A DNA stretch of 12,588 nucleotides, from assembly GCA_021809235.1 (NCBI GenBank), contig JAKBAG010000067.1, forward strand, positions 1 to 12,588, written 5' to 3'. The stretch is from Acidobacteriota bacterium. Lineage in GTDB: Bacteria; Acidobacteriota; Terriglobia; Terriglobales; Acidobacteriaceae. Of the stretch, positions 1 to 6,524 are shown piece after piece; position 1 is the stretch's first letter, and each line of letters starts with the position of its first letter. The notes beneath the pieces were generated by a model that did no database searches, was not told the DNA's origin, and saw only the letters and a list, made by a program, of their open reading frames with translations. Position numbers and translations under genes: made by a program.

Positions 1-600
1 CAAATTCCACAGCCGCGCGCAACGAGGCTTCATCCCGGCAAATGGCCGTAGAAGCTTTCCCTGCTCGCGCCTGCCTCAAACCCAATCTCAGACGAAAACC
101 CGGACGGTGACCGCATGCATCCCTGAAGTTCCACGGTGGGATGACCGGCTCCGTTTCCTGAGTTTTGGCCTGCATAGTCCTTCTGAGTGAAGGGTGTCGC
201 AGGCACCGAAGCGATGTGCATCACCTCATACCTTTCGAGGTGATTTCTCTGGATGCATATTCAATCCAGAGCATATGTGGTCCGGGCTGTACCCCGACCG
301 CGCCCGGAAGAACTCTTCGAAGTTCGAAAAAATCCAACCGGAACGCATTCTTGACGAACCTTCTCACTTTACCAAGAAAGTGGAAATGGGTCAACCATCT
401 CTGGCGAGGGATGCCTGCAGTCGGTTGTTCCACATCGCATGCAATCCCAAACGTATGGCGATCGTAGGGTGCGGCACGCTCCATCGCCCACACTCCAGGG
501 CAGCGATGAAGCTTTCATAGTACAGAATCTATGGGACATAGGGAATTCCTGGGCGCTGTCTACCGGAGCAGGGCGACGAAATCCGCGTGGGGCTGCTGCT
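1..600. other. Gene-free left flank with tandem short hairpins
   Basis: I find no convincing gene here. Several short open frames overlap on both strands, but none resembles a known family or has a good ribosome binding site. The stretch does carry a series of perfect short inverted repeats: 179-193 (5-bp stem), 220-244 (8-bp stem ATCACCTC/GAGGTGAT, 9-nt loop), 247-271 (8-bp stem CTCTGGAT/ATCCAGAG, 9-nt loop), 281-308 (7-bp stem TCCGGGC/GCCCGGA), 310-325 (5-bp), 365-382 (6-bp CACTTT/AAAGTG), 506-518 (5-bp) and 529-541 (5-bp CTATG/CATAG). It could be a structured RNA, a regulatory 3' region of the minus-strand nucleoside hydrolase, or decayed DNA. No tRNA, RNase P, tmRNA or SRP signature was recognised. 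Confidence 0.5.
220..271. repeat. Two adjacent 8-9-8 inverted repeats
   Basis: Two perfect inverted repeats with the same geometry lie 2 nt apart. The first pairs 220-227 with 237-244. The second pairs 247-254 with 264-271. Each has an 8-bp stem and a 9-nt loop. The stem sequences are unrelated, so this is a repeat of shape rather than sequence. Neither is followed by a T-run on either strand, so a simple intrinsic terminator is unlikely. They may be RNA hairpins or paired protein-binding sites; function unknown. Confidence 0.55.
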
Positions 601-1785
601 TCAGTATGTGGGACTCGGCCCGGTGAGCCGATGCTCAAGAAGAGAAAGAAAGGCCTGTGGCCGGGACTGAAGGCAGACCTGTATGTGAGCGACCGGAAGG
701 TTGATGGGGGACACCGGCGATGGGCTGGTGGTATGGGGGGAACCGGACAAGGGGCTGGGCGAGATTCGACGAGATGCGAGGGTGGCTGGCAGGGTCATCC
801 CTTCCGGGGTGACGCGCAGGGCCATGGTCTGTGTGGGGCAGAGCATGGGATCGAGAAGGCTGGAAGCGGCGACGGCGTCAAAGAGAGTCGGATTAGGGGA
901 GTGATTCCAGGAATGGGGTAGCCACTCGGCGTAGAGTTCGCGGAGGGGTGTGGCAAAGGGGGTGGAGGCGGTGAAGATGCGCTTGCGACCGGAGATGCGG
1001 AGTGGAATCTGAGTGGAGTCCAGGGGGTATAAGTCGACGGGAATACCGGAGGTGAGGACGGTTTGTGCGCCGGGAGGGTCCTGCAGAATGTTCCACTCGG
1101 CGGTCGGCGGGGTGAGATGGCCATCCAGAGTGGTGTAGCCATGGCGGATGGAGCCGCCCATGAGAACGATTCGGCCGAGTCGGTGCATGGTTTCCGGATC
1201 CCGGTCGATGGCAGCGGCAACGTTGAAGAGCGGTCCAATGGCCAGCAGGGTGAGCTGGCTGCCGTGTTCGTGGACGGCGGCTAGAAGGGCAGCGATGGCA
1301 TCGGGATGGGAGCGCTGGGGAATGGCTTCGGCGTAGGCGCGTTGGGTGAAGAGGTTGTTCGTGGAGGTGGGCAGGCCGGCGTAGACCTGGATGCCGCGCA
1401 CGCCGGATGCAGCCAGCAGATGATCGAGAAGACGCGCGCGCAGTTCGGTATCCCCGAAGGTGGTAGAGATCCCAATGACACGGACCTCCGGGCTGCGCAG
1501 CAGCAGGGCGATGGCGAAGGCATCGTCAAGATCATCGCCGATGTCGGTGTCAATCCACACGAGCTGCGCATGCGGTTCAAGGGTGGAGGACGAGGGCGCG
1601 TGCAGAGCGGCCAGGCACAGGCGGGAGGGAAGAAAGAGCAGCAGCAGGCTGAGTACCATCCATGGCAGACGCCCGATGCGCGGTCCGGAGAACACGGTCG
1701 ATGTCGGGACTCCGGAGCGAGCGGCAGGAGGGACCAACAGACAGATAATTCTGGCGACAAATCCGTAACGGTGCGGTAGCATCAT
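601..1785 (-). CDS. Exported nucleoside hydrolase (IU_nuc_hydro family)
   Basis: This is an inosine/uridine-type nucleoside hydrolase, which cleaves the N-glycosidic bond of ribonucleosides to base plus ribose. Residue numbers here count from GTG 1797 (398 aa). The family's calcium/ribose-binding aspartate cluster DTDIGDDLDD sits at 83-92. VLMGGS at 211-216 and AEWNILQDP at 233-241 also match the family. A hydrophobic stretch near 47-64 (MVLSLLLLFLPS) before the catalytic domain suggests a signal peptide or anchor, so the enzyme probably acts outside the cytoplasm. At the position where classical members have a catalytic His before Asp (HDP), this protein reads TLFDAV (304-309), so the His is replaced by Phe. 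ATG 1785 is taken as start; GTG 1797 lies 7 nt after a -10-like box, and Met47 (1659) is a third option without a Shine-Dalgarno. It is transcribed divergently from the receptor phosphatase. Substrate preference cannot be read from the sequence. Confidence 0.87.
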   Translation of the reverse strand: MMLPHRYGFVARIICLLVPPAARSGVPTSTVFSGPRIGRLPWMVLSLLLLFLPSRLCLAALHAPSSSTLEPHAQLVWIDTDIGDDLDDAFAIALLLRSPEVRVIGISTTFGDTELRARLLDHLLAASGVRGIQVYAGLPTSTNNLFTQRAYAEAIPQRSHPDAIAALLAAVHEHGSQLTLLAIGPLFNVAAAIDRDPETMHRLGRIVLMGGSIRHGYTTLDGHLTPPTAEWNILQDPPGAQTVLTSGIPVDLYPLDSTQIPLRISGRKRIFTASTPFATPLRELYAEWLPHSWNHSPNPTLFDAVAASSLLDPMLCPTQTMALRVTPEGMTLPATLASRRISPSPLSGSPHTTSPSPVSPINLPVAHIQVCLQSRPQAFLSLLEHRLTGPSPTY

Positions 1786-1794
1786 GCCAGTTCT

Positions 1795-1810
1795 CACGGA
1801 GTGAATGGTA
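1795..1810 (-). promoter_or_regulatory. -10-like TACCAT box just before the nucleoside hydrolase start
   Basis: On the minus strand TACCAT (1810-1805) is followed by 7 nt and a GTG (1797-1795) in frame with the nucleoside hydrolase. Transcription from such a box would begin at or next to the GTG, giving a leaderless or 12-nt-leader mRNA (ATG at 1785). The same spacing appears before the PAP2 and mannose-6-phosphate isomerase genes. No good -35 hexamer is visible. Confidence 0.35.
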
Positions 1811-1829
1811 CAGGATTCTGCGGAGGGTG

Positions 1830-3815
1830 ATGCGGAGAATATGGCTCACATCGCTGTTTCTATGGCTGGGACTGGTCTGCGTGCATGCTGCAGCCGGCGC
1901 GGAGGCGTCCTTCCAGTTGTCGTCGAATGGCGTACCGCTGGTTCTGCTGGATGGACAGTGGCGGTTTCATCCCGGGGATGATCCGGATGGGAAGCTCGGC
2001 TGGGTGAAGCCGGAGTTCGACGACTCTGGCTGGCAGTTGCTGCAAAGCGATGCGCCGTGGAGTGAACAACTGCCGCAGAACCTGACTGGCTACGGATGGT
2101 ATCGGTTCCGCGTCACGGTGCCTGCGCGCCGTGGCAGGTACGGGATTCTGCTGCCGCCATTTTCAACCGGATATGAAATCTTTGCCGACGGGCAGCGGAT
2201 CGGCTCGGAGGGCAGCTATCGCCAGACTCCAATCCCGTTGCTGCAGATGGCGCTGGTTGACTATGGGGTGTTTCCGTTACCTGCGACCCCGGCGTCAGAA
2301 GCCGTAGCAGGCCAAACGTATACGATTGCCCTGCGCGTGTGGGCACAGCCGAATATTGCCAACTATTACTATGCCGGGCCGGCGCACGGTGGCGGCGTAG
2401 TGGGCGAGTGGAGTCGGCTGAAGGCGATGCAGCAGCGGCGTCGGGAGCATGAGCTGTATCTTTACACCGACAACTTTGCCTTCTCGCTGCTGGCCTTCGC
2501 GATTTCCATATTTTCCATCGGGCTTTACTGGTTCCGGCGTTCCGACTCCGAGTACCTGTGGTTTGCGCTGGTGCCGGTGATGCTGGGGTTGAATGCGCTG
2601 CTGAACATTGTGTTTGTGGTGGAGTGGCAGGCATTTCCCTTCTGGGATCTGTTTTCCAGCGCGACGGAGATCGGCTATCAGATAGCACTGCTGGTTTTTG
2701 TGAGTCGGATTCTGAAAACGTCGCTGAGCCGCACGCGCAAGCTGTTGATCGCCGCCGGATGCCTGTCGATTCTGGCGGTGCCGCTTTACTGGACGGAGTT
2801 GGTGCCGGCCTATTTGGCCGGGTGGATCGGAATTGTCCTGGTGCTGCCGATCTCGCTGTGGGTGGTGTGGAGGCTGAGCGTGGAAAGCCTGCGCGGGAGG
2901 GTGCTGGCGCGGCTGATGCTGGGGCCTGTGCTTCTGATGACCGGGCTGGCAATTCTCGATGATGTGACGCTGACTCTGGCGCAATTCCGCTGGATTAAGA
3001 ATCCGCAACTCTTTGAGACTCCGATTCCGATTGCAGGCTTTCATCTGCATCCGACAATTCTGGCGCAGACGCTTTTTCTTCTTTCGATGATGGGCTTTCT
3101 GATCGACCGCTTCACGCGGGCCAGCCGACGGGAGGAGCAGATGGTCGCATCCGTGGAGGCAGCACGCCAGGTGCAGCGACTGCTGCTGCCGGAGGCGATG
3201 CCGCAGGTGCCGGGAATGAAGCTGGAATGCGTCTATCATCCAGCGGAGCGGGTTGGCGGTGACTTCTTTCTGGTGGTGCCGACAGAGTCCGCCGGGCTGA
3301 TTGTGCTATTGGGGGATGTCTCTGGCAAGGGACTGCCTGCCTCTATGCTGGTAGCCACACTCATCGGCGCAGCCCGGGCACAGGTGGCCATCACGACTGA
3401 CCCGGTCTCGATCCTTCACGCCATGAATGCGGTTCTGATGCAGCATCGATCCGGGCATTTTGCCACCTGCCTGGTGTGCCACATCGCCGCAGACGGCACT
3501 GCCACTCTGGCCGGCGCAGGACATCCAGCGCCCTACTGGAACGGTCAGGAGATGGAGCTTGAAGGAGCATTGCCGCTGGGCATTACGGAGCGGCCCGACT
3601 ATGGCGACTGCAGTTGGAAACTTCAAGCTGGCGATCGACTGGTGGTGATCTCCGACGGCGTGCTGGAGGCGCAGGACCGGCACGGGAATCTGATGGGCTT
3701 TGAAGGTGTTGCCAGGCTTGCGCATGCCTCGGCGCAGGCGATTGCCGATGCGGCCATCCGTATGGGGCAGACCGATGACATTACCGTGCTGGCCGTGACC
3801 AGGTCGGCACACTGA
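1830..3815 (+). CDS. Seven-TM receptor with SpoIIE-type PP2C phosphatase domain
   Basis: This is a membrane serine/threonine phosphatase of the SpoIIE/RsbU type, about 661 aa. A signal peptide (about 1-23) is followed by an exported jelly-roll domain resembling glycoside hydrolase family 2 sugar-binding domains (DGQWRFHPGDD, FDDSGW; about 28-200). Next come about seven hydrophobic helices (about 214-428), the 7TMR-DISM layout. A linker (ARQVQRLLLPEAMP) leads into the cytoplasmic phosphatase. Metal-binding acidic residues are visible: GGDFF (D478), GDVSGKG (D496), SDG (D609) and TDD (D649/D650). Such proteins normally reset partner-switching anti-anti-sigma factors, but no STAS or anti-sigma kinase gene is in this window. 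The strong GGAGG at 1822-1826 is only 3 nt before ATG 1830; GTG 1827 abuts it, so ATG is preferred. The ligand of the outer domain is unknown; a carbohydrate is a guess from the fold. Confidence 0.9.
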   Translation: MRRIWLTSLFLWLGLVCVHAAAGAEASFQLSSNGVPLVLLDGQWRFHPGDDPDGKLGWVKPEFDDSGWQLLQSDAPWSEQLPQNLTGYGWYRFRVTVPARRGRYGILLPPFSTGYEIFADGQRIGSEGSYRQTPIPLLQMALVDYGVFPLPATPASEAVAGQTYTIALRVWAQPNIANYYYAGPAHGGGVVGEWSRLKAMQQRRREHELYLYTDNFAFSLLAFAISIFSIGLYWFRRSDSEYLWFALVPVMLGLNALLNIVFVVEWQAFPFWDLFSSATEIGYQIALLVFVSRILKTSLSRTRKLLIAAGCLSILAVPLYWTELVPAYLAGWIGIVLVLPISLWVVWRLSVESLRGRVLARLMLGPVLLMTGLAILDDVTLTLAQFRWIKNPQLFETPIPIAGFHLHPTILAQTLFLLSMMGFLIDRFTRASRREEQMVASVEAARQVQRLLLPEAMPQVPGMKLECVYHPAERVGGDFFLVVPTESAGLIVLLGDVSGKGLPASMLVATLIGAARAQVAITTDPVSILHAMNAVLMQHRSGHFATCLVCHIAADGTATLAGAGHPAPYWNGQEMELEGALPLGITERPDYGDCSWKLQAGDRLVVISDGVLEAQDRHGNLMGFEGVARLAHASAQAIADAAIRMGQTDDITVLAVTRSAH

Positions 3816-3847
3816 GCAGCACCGCCGGTCGATCGAGGAACAGTAAT

Positions 3848-3867
3848 CCTGGATACAGCAATCCAGG
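3848..3867. terminator. Hairpin between converging genes, possible terminator
   Basis: A perfect 7-bp stem CCTGGAT/ATCCAGG with a 6-nt loop lies 32 nt after the receptor-phosphatase stop and about 17 nt past the PAP2 stop on the other strand. The location suits a shared two-way terminator. Neither side has a clear T-run, so Rho-independent function is uncertain. Confidence 0.4.
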
Positions 3868-3884
3868 GTGCAGCATGGAATGGT

Positions 3885-4877
3885 TTACTGTCCGAAGGCG
3901 ATATCGATGCCAGCGCCCAGGGTTCGGGTGGTGGGCGACAGAACGGGATGCACCTGATCGATGAGGCGGGCCAGTGCGTTGCGATGGCCGGCGTAGAGTG
4001 CGCGATGGTGCAGCAGGTAGGAGCCGGTCAGGAAGCCTATGGTCTGGCCCAAAATAACATCCGAGGGAAAGTGCTGCTTGGCCAGGACGCGGGAGAGGCT
4101 GATCCCTTCCGCAAAGCCATAGGCGGCGGTCTGTACATACCAGCGTGGATACTCGCCGGCAATGATCCGCGCCAGAGACATGGTTGCCGTGGCGTGATCG
4201 GAGGGGAAGGACGAGTCCCACTGCCAGTGCTGGAGCCCATCTGCCCAGAAGCTGCCTTGACCGTTGCCCTGCAGCGGGCGATGGCGGTTGGAGGCCATCT
4301 TGATGAGCAGCGTGACGGTGCCGGAGTCGATGACGGCTTCGGCGCCGAGACGACCGGTTTCCGCCAGCTTTGGGTTGCGGATGGCCAGTCCGGTGAAGTA
4401 GATGGCCGCACCCTCGGCACCGGTGGCATAGAAAGAACCGAAGTTGGAGATGTTGTCGGCCGTATTCTGACGGCTGGTATTCACGCTGAGTGACTGCTGC
4501 GCGTCGGCGTCATAGGCAAGAGCAAGACCGAGAGCTGCACCCACAGGGAGAATCCAGCGCAGATCCTTCCTGCGCAGGCGAGCCGGACTGGTAAAGATGC
4601 CACGATCATCCTGACCAAGATCCAGAATGCAGCGCCCCAGATGGGTGATGCCACAGATCACGGTTCCGGGAGCAGGGGCAGCGCTGGCAGCAGGATCAGG
4701 CGAGGAGGCCCGATCCAGTGCAGCGTCCAGCGTGGGAGCGGAAAGTAGTTCCATGGATGTGGAATACGCTGCGGAGGAGACAGCGGCAGCAGGTGCAGGC
4801 TCCAAGGCACGCGAGATGCCGGAAAGCAGCAGCAGGACCACGGACACGCGAAGCAGGAGGGAGGAAGATTTGATCAT
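3885..4877 (-). CDS. Exported PAP2-family phosphatase
   Basis: This is a phosphatidic acid phosphatase type 2 protein, about 330 aa from ATG 4877. All three family signature motifs are intact: K193-MASNRH-RP (KX6RP), PSDH at 225-228, and SR262-263 followed by H269 and D273 (SRX5HX3D). They form the vanadate-haloperoxidase-like active site that dephosphorylates lipid phosphates or isoprenoid pyrophosphates. A signal peptide (about 1-24, cleaved near SRA) and an Ala/Pro-rich linker precede the catalytic part, so the active site is outside the cytoplasm. Undecaprenyl-pyrophosphate or phosphatidate substrates are plausible but not shown. ATG 4877 is preferred to GTG 4895 because the signal peptide begins there and a TACACT box sits 7 nt upstream. 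The gene is monocistronic and converges with the receptor phosphatase. Confidence 0.9.
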   Translation of the reverse strand: MIKSSSLLLRVSVVLLLLSGISRALEPAPAAAVSSAAYSTSMELLSAPTLDAALDRASSPDPAASAAPAPGTVICGITHLGRCILDLGQDDRGIFTSPARLRRKDLRWILPVGAALGLALAYDADAQQSLSVNTSRQNTADNISNFGSFYATGAEGAAIYFTGLAIRNPKLAETGRLGAEAVIDSGTVTLLIKMASNRHRPLQGNGQGSFWADGLQHWQWDSSFPSDHATATMSLARIIAGEYPRWYVQTAAYGFAEGISLSRVLAKQHFPSDVILGQTIGFLTGSYLLHHRALYAGHRNALARLIDQVHPVLSPTTRTLGAGIDIAFGQ

Positions 4878-4890
4878 CTTACTCAGTGTA
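4875..4890 (-). promoter_or_regulatory. -10-like TACACT box next to the PAP2 start
   Basis: On the minus strand TACACT (4890-4885) is followed by GAGTAAG and then ATG 4877. Initiation 7-8 nt after the box would fall on the start codon, giving a leaderless mRNA. The GAG in the spacer could alternatively act as a weak Shine-Dalgarno if transcription starts further upstream. No convincing -35 was found. Confidence 0.4.
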
Positions 4891-4996
4891 ATCACTCAAA
4901 TTGCAATGACATATCCTCAAACAGCAGTAAAAGATGACACTGTATTCATCTTGGGAATCCGGGTGTAACGGAGTCCATACCATTGCGTCCAATACG

Positions 4997-5036
4997 AGAG
5001 TTTATGGATGGGATCAAGAATTCCTTCATAAACTTT
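4997..5036. repeat. Inverted repeat AGTTTATG/CATAAACT
   Basis: Perfect 8-bp arms (4999-5006 and 5027-5034) extend on both sides by G-T and A-T pairs to 12 bp as RNA, with a 16-nt loop that contains GAATTC. It is about 180 nt upstream of yceI and 120 nt upstream of PAP2. It may be an operator or a small-RNA stem; no T-run follows it. Confidence 0.45.
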
Positions 5037-5175
5037 GTCGTCGATTGTCCATGGCAAAGGCCTGTGGGCGACAATGCAATCACGATGTTATGCGGACAGT
5101 GCGCAGCCGAAGCAGGATGCCATGAAACAGATACGAACATATGCGGCGTGCCACGCAAAGAAGGCAGGCTGTCCG

Positions 5176-5181
5176 TACAAT
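5176..5181 (+). promoter_or_regulatory. Candidate -10 box (TACAAT) for yceI-RR-HK operon
   Basis: TACAAT matches the sigma-70 -10 consensus TATAAT at five of six positions and lies 34 nt before ATG 5216, predicting a leader of about 28 nt. The expected -35 position has no good TTGACA match, so the promoter may need an activator, possibly the response regulator of its own operon. Confidence 0.35.
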
Positions 5182-5215
5182 GCGCTTGAAGAGAAATAGG
5201 AACAGACGGGAGCTC

Positions 5216-5836
5216 ATGAAAACGCGCGACGGCAGTATTCTCTCCGACAGGACATTTTGGATGCGATTCTTTCCCCTGGCATGCTGCCTCGGCTTCGCCA
5301 TGACGGTTACGGCGCATACGATGCAAGCCGAAACGCTGCACGTGAATTCGGACAGCAGCACGATCACGTTTGCTCTTACGGATACGGTGCATGCGGTCAA
5401 CGGAACCTTTCGCCTGAACGCTGGCGATCTGCAGTTTGATCCGGCGCATGGCACAATGTCTGGCACGCTGACTGTGGCAGCCGCAAGCGGCCACAGCGAC
5501 AGCCCGGCGCGTGATCGCCGCATGATTCAGGATGAGCTGAAGGCCCATCTGTTCCCAGCCATCACCTTTGCTCCAGAGCACTTCACGGGAGTCTTTCAAC
5601 CGCAAGGCACGAGTGTGTTGCAGGTTTCCGGACAGTTCACCCTGCTGGGCAAAAGTCACCCCATCACGGTCCCCATGAACGTGGTCGCCACCGGAGACAC
5701 GGTGACGGCGACAGGCACATTCCCTGTTCCTTATGTTGCGTGGGGTCTGAAGGACCCCAGCCTGTTGTTTTTACGTGTCGGGAAGATTGTCACGATTACC
5801 TGCAAGCTGAGCGGTACGCTGACCCATAAGGAATGA
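5216..5836 (+). CDS. Exported YceI-family lipocalin-like protein
   Basis: This YceI-domain protein (206 aa from ATG 5216) has the eight-stranded barrel fold that in characterised relatives binds isoprenoids or other amphiphiles in the periplasm. Family features are visible: the early strand SDSSTITFALTDTVHAVNG, the central RRMIQDELKAHLFPAITF (family form: R..h....f......PtitF), and LLGKSHPITVP (form: T..G.t.pv...). A signal peptide covers about the first 40 residues (FFPLACCLGFAMTVTAHTMQA). ATG 5216 has GGGAG 3 nt upstream; ATG 5261, 15 codons later, has AGGA at 8 nt and gives a more typical signal peptide, so it is a real alternative. The stop is 7 nt before the response regulator, whose Shine-Dalgarno overlaps the yceI stop, so the genes are co-transcribed. 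Ligand unknown. Confidence 0.88.
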   Translation: MKTRDGSILSDRTFWMRFFPLACCLGFAMTVTAHTMQAETLHVNSDSSTITFALTDTVHAVNGTFRLNAGDLQFDPAHGTMSGTLTVAAASGHSDSPARDRRMIQDELKAHLFPAITFAPEHFTGVFQPQGTSVLQVSGQFTLLGKSHPITVPMNVVATGDTVTATGTFPVPYVAWGLKDPSLLFLRVGKIVTITCKLSGTLTHKE

Positions 5837-5843
5837 GGAATAC

Positions 5844-6524
5844 ATGCAGATTCTAGTGGTGGAAGACGACGCAGCAAATCGCGAGTTTCTGCGTCGATCG
5901 CTGGAAGAGAATGGCTATGAACCGGTGCTGGCAGGCAGCCTGCAGGAGGCCGAAGAAACGGCGCAGAGCAGAACCTTTGATTGCGCCATTCTTGACCTGA
6001 TGCTGCCGGACGGCGATGGCATCGAATTGATCCGGCGCCTGAAGGAATCCGGCTTCACAGCACCGATTCTGATTCTGTCTGCCAAGCGGTCGGTGGATGA
6101 GCGGGTGCTGGGCCTGCAGACCGGTGGCGACGACTACCTCACCAAGCCATACGCGGTGGCCGAGCTTATGGCGCGGCTGCGCAATCTGCTCAAGCGCGCC
6201 GAGACGGCGTCTGCCGAACAGCGCACAGTGCTGCGAGTGCAGGATCTGACGCTGGACCTGCTCCGGCGCGAGGCGCGGCGCGGTGACCAGGTACTGGACC
6301 TGACGACGCGGGAGTTTTCCCTGCTGGAGTTTCTGTGCCGCAATGCCGGCAGGATGGTGACTCGCTCGATGATTCTGGACAAGGTCTGGGGAATGCGGAT
6401 TGACCCGGAGACCAATGTCGTCGATGTCCACATCTATCGACTGCGCAACAAAATGGAGCGACACGGTGAAGTGCCGATGCTCCGGACGGTTCGAGGCATG
6501 GGCTATGTCCTCAAAGACAGGTGA
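5844..6524 (+). CDS. OmpR/PhoB-family response regulator
   Basis: This 226-aa two-component transcription factor has an N-terminal receiver domain (about 1-116). The acidic pair is D8/D9, the phospho-acceptor is D51 (LDLMLPDGDG), S79 is the switch residue, and K101 sits in TKPY. The C-terminal winged-helix DNA-binding domain (about 130-224) contains LTTREFSLLEFLCRN, the VVDVHIYRLRNK recognition-helix region and the closing RTVRGMGYVL. Phosphorylation should come from the sensor kinase encoded next, whose start codon overlaps this gene's 3' end by 20 bp. Shine-Dalgarno GAGGAA overlaps the yceI stop. By gene order it may control yceI and the operon itself; the target site is unknown. The receiver and sensor types resemble the metal-responsive CusR/CusS group, but the signal cannot be assigned. 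Confidence 0.95.
   Translation: MQILVVEDDAANREFLRRSLEENGYEPVLAGSLQEAEETAQSRTFDCAILDLMLPDGDGIELIRRLKESGFTAPILILSAKRSVDERVLGLQTGGDDYLTKPYAVAELMARLRNLLKRAETASAEQRTVLRVQDLTLDLLRREARRGDQVLDLTTREFSLLEFLCRNAGRMVTRSMILDKVWGMRIDPETNVVDVHIYRLRNKMERHGEVPMLRTVRGMGYVLKDR

Larger units (their letters stand above)
4878..5215. other. 338-bp intergenic region with inverted repeats and divergent promoters
   Basis: No confident gene lies here. It holds the PAP2 start-proximal box on one side and a candidate yceI promoter on the other. Inverted repeats seen: AAGATGA/TCATCTT (4931-4937 with 4946-4952, loop 8), AGTTTATG/CATAAACT (4999-5006 with 5027-5034), and ATTGTC/GACAAT (5044-5049 with 5070-5075). These could be operators for the neighbouring genes or RNA structure. 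The region is less GC-rich by eye than the flanking genes. Confidence 0.5.

Noticed and set aside
2..188. Plus-strand frame open from the window edge to a stop at about 188, possible tail of a gene outside the window
   Set aside because: The translation is low in hydrophobic structure and matches nothing I recognise; the left context needed to decide is missing.
310..345. GTTCGAA-like word suggesting a tRNA T-arm
   Set aside because: No acceptor, D- or anticodon arm can be built around it.
165..921. Overlapping open frames in the left flank (165-467 +, 194-520 +, 221-493 -, 369-638 -, 439-921 +)
   Set aside because: They overlap each other in several frames, show no recognisable family, no consistent ribosome binding site, and one runs into the nucleoside hydrolase in antisense. 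They look like chance frames in GC-rich DNA.
2295..3239. Long antisense frame opposite the receptor phosphatase
   Set aside because: Residue content is the His/Gln/Arg/Pro-rich type seen in shadows of GC-rich genes, and the plus-strand protein is clearly real.
5004..5189. Small cysteine-rich open frame (about 61 aa, with CGQC and GCH) between PAP2 and yceI
   Set aside because: Its possible ATG has only GAGAG 3 nt upstream, it overlaps the candidate yceI promoter, and it matches no known small protein. Conservation would be needed to accept it.
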